Source of the DNA: Faecalibacterium sp. I3-3-89
GTDB lineage: Bacteria > Bacillota > Clostridia > Oscillospirales > Ruminococcaceae
DNA length: 64,000 nucleotides
Assembly (NCBI RefSeq): GCF_023347275.1
Contig: NZ_CP094468.1
Span: 2,170,001-2,234,000 of the forward strand
Direction: 5' to 3'
Positions within the stretch are counted from its first letter, which is position 1, and every line of letters begins with the position of its first letter. Below are positions 59,570 to 64,000 of this stretch, one piece after another. The notes beneath the pieces were generated by a model. The model saw only the letters and a list, made by a program, of their open reading frames with translations, ran no database searches and was not told where the DNA came from. Made by a program: the position numbers and the translations under genes.

Positions 59570-60577
59570 ATGATCATTCTAGGAATCGAATCCACCTGCG
59601 ACGAGACCGCCGCATCTCTGGTGGAGGATGGACGGCATCTGCTGAGCAACGTCATCTCCACCAGCGTCAAGGAACAGGCGCTTTATGGCGGCGTCGTGCC
59701 CGAGATCGCCAGCCGCCGCCACTGCGAGTTCATCAGCGCCACCGTCAAAAAGGCCCTGCTGGACGCCGGAAAGACCATCGACGACGTGGACGCCGTGGCC
59801 GTCACCTTCGCGCCCGGACTCATCGGCGCGGTGCTGGTGGGCGTCAACTTCGCCAAAGGCCTCGCCTACTCGGCGGGCAAACCCCTGGTGCCGGTCCACC
59901 ACCTGCGGGGCCACATCGCGGCCCTTTACCTCACCCACCCCGAGCTGAAGCCGCCCTTCCTCTGCCTTGTGGCATCCGGTGGACACAGCCACATCGTGGA
60001 GGTACAGGACTACACCCACTACCACATCCTCGGCCACACGGTGGACGATGCCGCCGGTGAGGCCTTCGACAAGGTGGCCCGGACGCTGGGCCTGCCCTAT
60101 CCCGGCGGCCCCAGCGTCGCCAACGCCGCCAAGACCGGAGACCCGAAGGCCTACCGCCTGCCCGTCCCCCACGTCGAGGGCCGATACAACGTCAGCTTCT
60201 CCGGCCTCAAGACCGCTGTGCTGAACGAGGTGAATCAGGCCCAGATGAAGGGCACTGAGATCCATGTGCCCGACCTTGCGGCCAGCTTTCAGGAGCGCAT
60301 CGCAGGCATCCTCGCCGAAAAGCTCCTCCTCGCCGCCGCCGACACCGGCGCAAAGCAGGTCTGCCTCGCGGGCGGCGTCGCAGCCAACGGCCGTCTGCGC
60401 CAGCTGGTCAACGACGGTGCCCAGAAGCTGGGTGCAAAGGTCTATCTGCCTGAGCTGAAGTTCTGCGGCGACAACGGCGCCATGATCGCGGCGCAGGGGT
60501 ATTACCAGTACATCGCAGGCCATACCGCCGGGCTGGAGCTGAACGGCCTGCCCACGCTGCCCATTGATTACGAATAA
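59570..60577 (+). CDS. tsaD: tRNA threonylcarbamoyladenosine transferase TsaD
   Basis: TsaD, with TsaB and TsaE, transfers the threonylcarbamoyl group to A37 of ANN-decoding tRNAs. The 335-aa protein has the ASKHA fold: ILGIESTCDETAASLVEDG, GGVVPEIASRRHCEFI, FAPGLIGAVLVGVNFAKGLA, the metal histidines in PVHHLRGHIAALY, and CLAGGVAANGRLRQLV. It starts 4 bases after polA with little ribosome site of its own, so translation is coupled. Confidence 0.96.
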   Translation: MIILGIESTCDETAASLVEDGRHLLSNVISTSVKEQALYGGVVPEIASRRHCEFISATVKKALLDAGKTIDDVDAVAVTFAPGLIGAVLVGVNFAKGLAYSAGKPLVPVHHLRGHIAALYLTHPELKPPFLCLVASGGHSHIVEVQDYTHYHILGHTVDDAAGEAFDKVARTLGLPYPGGPSVANAAKTGDPKAYRLPVPHVEGRYNVSFSGLKTAVLNEVNQAQMKGTEIHVPDLAASFQERIAGILAEKLLLAAADTGAKQVCLAGGVAANGRLRQLVNDGAQKLGAKVYLPELKFCGDNGAMIAAQGYYQYIAGHTAGLELNGLPTLPIDYE

Positions 60578-60586
60578 GGTATAGCG

Positions 60587-60614
60587 AAAAAAGGAGCCTC
60601 GCGGCTCCTTTTTC
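60587..60614. terminator. Bidirectional terminator between tsaD and the CPBP protease gene
   Basis: AAAAAAGGAGCC pairs with GGCTCCTTTTT around a 4-base loop; U-rich in both directions. Confidence 0.9.
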
Positions 60615-61460
60615 TTATGCATTCTCTGACGCTGCATCCCGTCCGAAGTAAAGCTCCACTTCGCCGATCTTCTTTTTCCGCAGCAGGAACGCTGTGGGGA
60701 TGAGATAGACCGCCACCGACGCCAGCATGGTGATGTCGTAGGTGCTGATGCTGTCGGCCACCGACTGGGTGCCGTATAAGCCGCCCACCAGCATGGAGGT
60801 GATGTCCATCGCGGCGTGGATGAACACCGTCACCCAGATGTTGCCGGTGCGGAAATAGACTGCCGCCAGCAGGGTGCCCAGCGATGCCGCAAAGACACAC
60901 TGCATCAGCACGCCCAGCGGCGCGCTGCCGGTGAGGTTGGTCAGGTGGGCCGCGCCGAAGTACAGGCCCGACAGCAGACAGGCTTTCCAGACGCCGCCCC
61001 GGCTGGTGCCGAAGTGCTCAAGCAGGGTCTGGGCGATGACCCCCCGGAACAGAAACTCTTCGGCCACGCCCACGCTGGTCATGCCCAGCAGGAACCACAC
61101 GATGCGCCACGCGGGCAGCATATCGCCCTCCGGGCGGCCGAACAGCAGGGTGTTATAGGCGTTGTAGCTGATGAGTGCGATGGGGTACAGGCCCACCAGC
61201 AGGCCGTTTAAGAAGCCGCTGCCCCGGCGGCGGAGCAGGCCGATCTTCCCGGTGCGGGCCAGAAGGAAGCAGGCCGTCAGGATGCCTGCCGCCTCCTGCA
61301 GGGTCGTCAGCAGATAGTCGTCGGCCATCTCGAGGTCGCGCAGGACGAATAAGATCCCCAGAAGCGACACCATCGACGCCACGAACAGCATCCCCAGAAA
61401 CAGCACCTCAGCCCCGAGGCAGTAGAGCATCGGGTGGGCGCTGCGCAGACGTTTGAGCAT
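60615..61460 (-). CDS. CPBP-family intramembrane glutamic protease
   Basis: A 281-aa protein with about eight helices and the three CPBP (Abi) motifs: the Glu-Glu pair VGVAEEFLFRG near residue 134, FGAAHLTNL, and FIHAAMD. Family members cleave membrane substrates or act in bacteriocin self-protection. No bacteriocin gene is visible nearby. GGGAGG precedes the ATG. Its stop lies at the edge of the shared terminator. Confidence 0.9.
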   Translation of the reverse strand: MLKRLRSAHPMLYCLGAEVLFLGMLFVASMVSLLGILFVLRDLEMADDYLLTTLQEAAGILTACFLLARTGKIGLLRRRGSGFLNGLLVGLYPIALISYNAYNTLLFGRPEGDMLPAWRIVWFLLGMTSVGVAEEFLFRGVIAQTLLEHFGTSRGGVWKACLLSGLYFGAAHLTNLTGSAPLGVLMQCVFAASLGTLLAAVYFRTGNIWVTVFIHAAMDITSMLVGGLYGTQSVADSISTYDITMLASVAVYLIPTAFLLRKKKIGEVELYFGRDAASENA

Positions 61461-61530
61461 AGAAAGACCTCCCTGTGTCGTAGTGGTACTATTCTACCAT
61501 ATTTTCAGGGAAAGAGATAGAGAAACCTAA

Positions 61531-61580
61531 AAATCCCACTGCCTTGCGAAGATAGAAAAAGACCGGTACACGAATGTGTA
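61531..61580. repeat. Direct repeat A: truncated copy of the tRNA-Pro 3' flank
   Basis: Fifty bases match 61684-61733 with three differences. They include the left half of the tRNA terminator hairpin, but the right half is missing, so this copy is a broken duplicate. The gap 61461-61707 holds only this repeat, the second copy and about 100 bp of sequence without a recognisable gene. Confidence 0.75.
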
Positions 61581-61683
61581 CGGTAGTCACCAACTGTTGA
61601 CATTCCTAGCCGTTGGGACCCGCGGGCTAAGCAACAGCCCACTGGGCTGATTGCTTGCCTTGCTGCGCAAGGCCGCCCTGTTC

Positions 61684-61733
61684 AAATCCCGCTGCCTTGC
61701 GAAGATAGAAAAAGACCGGCACACAAATGTGTA
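61684..61733. repeat. Direct repeat B: intact copy at the tRNA-Pro terminator
   Basis: The partner of 61531-61580. Just before it (61679-61695) a plus-strand stretch TTCAAATCCCGCTGC repeats the T-arm of tRNA-Pro in the opposite orientation to the real tRNA gene, consistent with rearrangement at this locus. Confidence 0.7.
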
Positions 61734-61745
61734 CCGGTCTTTTTC
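61708..61745 (-). terminator. Terminator of the tRNA-Gln/tRNA-Pro transcript
   Basis: AAAAAGACCGG pairs with CCGGTCTTTTT with an inner ACAC/GTGT extension; followed leftward by a U-rich arm directly after the tRNA-Pro 3' end. Confidence 0.85.
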
Positions 61746-61747
61746 AG

Positions 61748-61820
61748 TCGGAGCAGCGGGATTTGAACCCACGGCCTCCTCGTCCCGAACGAGGCGCGCT
61801 ACCAACTGCGCTATGCCCCG
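61748..61820 (-). tRNA. tRNA-Pro (anticodon CGG)
   Basis: A 73-nt cloverleaf read leftward: 7-bp acceptor (CGGGGCA with TGCTCCG, one G-U), D-arm with AGTTGGTAG, anticodon stem CCTCG/CGAGG around TTCGGGA, T-loop GGTTCAAATCC. Discriminator A; CCA is not encoded. Decodes CCG. Confidence 0.95.
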
Positions 61821-61849
61821 AAAATACCGCAACCCAACGGGCTGCGGTC

Positions 61850-61923
61850 TGGTTGGGGATGAGAGAATCGAACTCCCACAAGTAGAGTCAGAGTCTACCG
61901 CACTACCACTATGCAAATCCCCA
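61850..61923 (-). tRNA. tRNA-Gln (anticodon CTG), CCA encoded
   Basis: A cloverleaf read leftward: acceptor TGGGGAT with ATCCCCA, D-loop ATAGTGGTAGTG, anticodon stem GTAGA/TCTAC around CTCTGAC, T-loop AGTTCGATTCT. Discriminator A is followed by an encoded CCA (61850-61852). Decodes CAG. It lies about 30 bases upstream of tRNA-Pro on the same transcript. Confidence 0.95.
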
Positions 61924-62077
61924 CTATTTGGTTCCGCCCTCAGCACCGAAGCGCTGCTGACGAGGAATATTATACAGCCTCTTCTCCCATTTGTCAACCA
62001 CTTTTTTGATTTTTTTGCTCATGTTTTTTCGCCCCCGCCCGCCCCGGCGTTTTCACAGCTTTTTTCGGCCCCGCCTC

Positions 62078-62106
62078 TTGACACCTGCCCCCTTTGGGAA
62101 TACTCT
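62078..62106 (+). promoter_or_regulatory. Promoter of the phosphofructokinase gene
   Basis: A consensus -35 TTGACA (62078-62083), a 17-base spacer and TACTCT (62101-62106), about 50 bases before the ATG. A TATAGT further downstream is an alternative -10. Confidence 0.5.
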
Positions 62107-62158
62107 TATAGTATCATTTACCTGCTCCTGAAATCGGAAGAAACGAGGGTTATTCAAT

Positions 62159-63238
62159 ATGAAAAAACGTGTTGGCATCCTGACCTCCGGCGGCGACTGT
62201 CCCGGCCTGAACGCCACCATCCGCGGCGTGGCAAAGGCCCTGTATGCACGGTTCGGCGAGAACGTCGAGATCGTGGGCATCCTCAACGGCTATCACGGCC
62301 TCATCACCGGCGATTACAAGGAGATGACGGAGGACGATTTCCGCGGCATCCTGACGCTGGGCGGCACCATCCTCGGCACCAAGCGCACCCCCTTCAAGCT
62401 CATGCGCGTGGTGGAAGAGGACAAGATCGACAAGGTCGCCGCCATGAAAAAGACCTACAAGGACGCCAAGCTCGACTGCCTGCTCTGCCTCGGCGGCAAC
62501 GGCACCCACAAGACGGCCAACCTTCTCGCGCAGGAGGGCCTGAACATCATCGGCCTGCCCAAGACCATCGACAACGACATCTACGGCACCGACGTCACCT
62601 TCGGCTTCCACACCGCCGTGGACATCGCCACCGAGGTCATCGACCGCATCCACACCACTGCCGGCAGCCACAGCCGCGTCATGTGCATCGAGATCATGGG
62701 CAACAAGGCCGGCTGGCTGACCCTCTACTCCGGTATCGCCGGCGGCGCGGACATCATCCTGCTGCCCGAGATGCCCTATGACATCGACCGCGTCTGCAGC
62801 GCCGTCGAGCGCCGCGCCCGCAAGGGTTCCAACTTCTCCATCATCGCCGTGGCCGAGGGTGCCATCAACACCGAAGAGGCCGGTATGAAGCGGAAGGAGT
62901 GGATGGCCAAGCGCACGGAGGCCGGTTACGGTGCCACCGCCACCAACCGCATCGCCGCCGCCGTCCAGAAGAAGACCGGCATGGAGACCCGCGTCTGCAT
63001 CCCGGGCCATATGCAGCGCGGCGGCAGCCCCAGCGCCTACGACCGCGTGCTGGCCACCCAGTTCGGCAGCTACGCCGCCAAGTTGGTGGAGATGGAGCGC
63101 TACGGCGTCACCGTCGCCATGGTCAACAACCGCGTCATCGCCAACCGCCTCGAGGACATCGCCGGCAAGACCCGCAACGTCCCCGAAGGCTGCGAGCTGC
63201 TCACCGTCGCCCGCCGGATGGGCGTGAGTCTCGGCTGA
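62159..63238 (+). CDS. 6-phosphofructokinase (ATP or PPi specificity unclear)
   Basis: A 359-aa PfkA-fold enzyme that phosphorylates fructose 6-phosphate to the 1,6-bisphosphate. Motifs: ILTSGGDCPGLNATIRG, LCLGGNGTHKTANLL, LPKTIDNDIYGTDVTFGF, IEIMGNKAGWL, and CIPGHMQRGGSPSAYDR. The donor-specificity positions are mixed. The loop Gly (GGNG, not GGDD) points to ATP, while Lys in PKTIDND (not PGTIDND) is the residue of PPi-type enzymes; the usual Asp103 is Asn. GAGGG precedes the ATG. Monocistronic. Confidence 0.92.
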   Translation: MKKRVGILTSGGDCPGLNATIRGVAKALYARFGENVEIVGILNGYHGLITGDYKEMTEDDFRGILTLGGTILGTKRTPFKLMRVVEEDKIDKVAAMKKTYKDAKLDCLLCLGGNGTHKTANLLAQEGLNIIGLPKTIDNDIYGTDVTFGFHTAVDIATEVIDRIHTTAGSHSRVMCIEIMGNKAGWLTLYSGIAGGADIILLPEMPYDIDRVCSAVERRARKGSNFSIIAVAEGAINTEEAGMKRKEWMAKRTEAGYGATATNRIAAAVQKKTGMETRVCIPGHMQRGGSPSAYDRVLATQFGSYAAKLVEMERYGVTVAMVNNRVIANRLEDIAGKTRNVPEGCELLTVARRMGVSLG

Positions 63239-63296
63239 GTCCCACATTCCAGCGGTTCGGATCACTTTTCTAATGCACCGTAAAACAGTTCCATAC

Positions 63297-63338
63297 AAAA
63301 AAGAGCACTCCCGTGTCGATACGGGAGTGCTCTTTTTT
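63297..63338. terminator. Bidirectional terminator between phosphofructokinase and rfbB
   Basis: AAAAAAGAGCACTCCCGT pairs with its complement around a 6-base loop and runs into TTTTTTT. Confidence 0.9.
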
Positions 63339-63360
63339 TCACTTGCGAATGTACAAGAAG

Positions 63361-64000
63361 TTACTTATTCTTGTACATTTCCTCGTAGTATTTCTGGTAG
63401 TTGCCGCTGGTGATGTGCTCCATCCACTCCTCGTGGTCGAGATACCAGTCGATGGTCAGGACGATGCCCTTCTCGAAGGGAGTCTCGGGGTACCAGCCCA
63501 GATCGTTCTTGATCTTGGTGGGGTCGATGCCGTAGCGGCGGTCGTGGCCCAGACGGTCGGCGACGTGCTTGATGAGGTCCTCGCTGATGCCGTCGTCCTT
63601 GAGGCGGTCGTGGAGCTGCTCGATGATGGTCTTGACGATGAAGATGTTGGGGCGCTCGTTGTGGCCGCCGACATTGTACACCTCACCGACCTTGCCGCCG
63701 TTGCAGACCATGTCGATGGCCTTGCAGTGGTCCTCAACGTACAGCCAGTCGCGGATCTGCATACCGTCGCCGTAGACGGGCAGCTGCTTGTGATGCTTGA
63801 CGTTGTTGATCATCAGCGGGATGAGCTTCTCGGGGAACTGGTAGGGGCCGTAGTTGTTGGAGCAGCGGGTAATGTTGATGGGCATCCCGTAGGTATCGTG
63901 GAATGCCATAACGAACATATCGGCGCTGGCCTTGGAGGAGGAGTAGGGGCTGTGGGGGCACAGCGGGGTGGTCTCCATGAAGAAGCCCTCGGCACCCAGA
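63361..64000 (-). CDS. rfbB: dTDP-glucose 4,6-dehydratase, C-terminal part (runs off the window)
   Basis: The visible 213 or so codons are the C-terminal two thirds of an extended short-chain dehydrogenase. The catalytic YSSSK is in SPYSSSKASADMFV. Typical RfbB/RmlB segments follow: NITRCSNNYGPYQFPEKLIP, GDGMQIRDWLYVEDHCKA, YNVGGHNERPNI, and the GHDRRYGIDPTKIKNDLGW signature. It makes dTDP-4-keto-6-deoxyglucose for dTDP-rhamnose and so for surface polysaccharide. The frame continues past 64000, so the Rossmann start lies outside. The ATG at 63978 is internal. Confidence 0.95.
   Translation of the reverse strand, partial: LGAEGFFMETTPLCPHSPYSSSKASADMFVMAFHDTYGMPINITRCSNNYGPYQFPEKLIPLMINNVKHHKQLPVYGDGMQIRDWLYVEDHCKAIDMVCNGGKVGEVYNVGGHNERPNIFIVKTIIEQLHDRLKDDGISEDLIKHVADRLGHDRRYGIDPTKIKNDLGWYPETPFEKGIVLTIDWYLDHEEWMEHITSGNYQKYYEEMYKNK

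Noticed and set aside
60615..61460. The CPBP protease as part of a bacteriocin immunity locus
   Set aside because: No leader peptide, double-glycine precursor, lanthipeptide synthase or dedicated exporter is visible within several kilobases.
61587..61997. A 136-codon leftward frame that looks protein-like
   Set aside because: It reads straight through tRNA-Gln and tRNA-Pro; the AQLVARLVRDEEAVGSNPAAP stretch type is the well-known false translation of a tRNA gene.

Overview
The window looks like chromosome from a GC-rich, anaerobic, gut-type Firmicute, most like Faecalibacterium or a close Oscillospiraceae relative. This is judged from protein content and style, not from a database search. 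The signs are high GC, Firmicute gene orders (ylxM-ffh-rpsP-khpA, fruR-fruK-fruA), T-box control, alanine-rich protein tails, twin-arginine-like lipoprotein signal peptides and small palindromic intergenic repeats. The high GC produces very long antisense shadow reading frames, which are left out.

Layout. 1-1 kb: start of a leftward gene, then a lipoprotein gene whose promoter spacer holds an 11-C run. 1.1-4.3 kb: leftward gpsA, zinc-dependent phospholipase C-like and MFS genes. 4.5-7.0 kb: amino-acid ABC importer. 7-11 kb: glycerate kinase and a purA-pyrB unit, divergent from a LysR gene. 12-16.7 kb: TetR, NiaR-like regulator, GH13 amylase and divergent glgB. 16.9-21.2 kb: a glycosyltransferase-like membrane protein, then a trigger-factor-like chaperone paired with a multi-cluster Fe-S protein. 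21.2-27.6 kb: oligopeptide ABC system. 27.7-31.8 kb: acyl-CoA synthetase-like enzyme, SGNH hydrolase, DUF4358 lipoprotein and Lrp regulator. 31.9-32.3 kb: a likely orphan non-coding RNA and a palindromic repeat. 32.3-36 kb: fructose PTS operon. 36-40.6 kb: C69 dipeptidase, DUF1653, uvrC and HPr. 40.8-45.2 kb: SRP, ribosomal and tRNA-modification cluster, with trmD fused to a GNAT domain. 45.3-47.7 kb: a cysteine-synthase-like protein lacking the PLP lysine, and a MATE exporter. 47.7-51 kb: a T-box-controlled ABC importer of the tryptophan/tyrosine type. 51-53 kb: GntR-ABC operon. 53-56.7 kb: glycosyltransferase, an AT-rich acetyltransferase, a membrane-anchored protein, a MITE-like foldback element, an ArsC-family protein and a ferredoxin. 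57-61.5 kb: polA-tsaD and a CPBP protease. 61.5-64 kb: tRNA-Gln and tRNA-Pro beside a duplicated segment, a phosphofructokinase and the 3' part of rfbB.

Together the genes describe a fermentative heterotroph. Fructose PTS with HPr and phosphofructokinase feeds glycolysis, glgB and amylase handle alpha-glucans, and several ABC importers bring in peptides and amino acids. The most unusual signals are the homopolymer in the lipoprotein promoter, the orphan RNA at 31.98-32.13 kb, the layered T-box leader at 50.6-51.0 kb, the TrmD-GNAT fusion and the lysine-less CysK-like protein.
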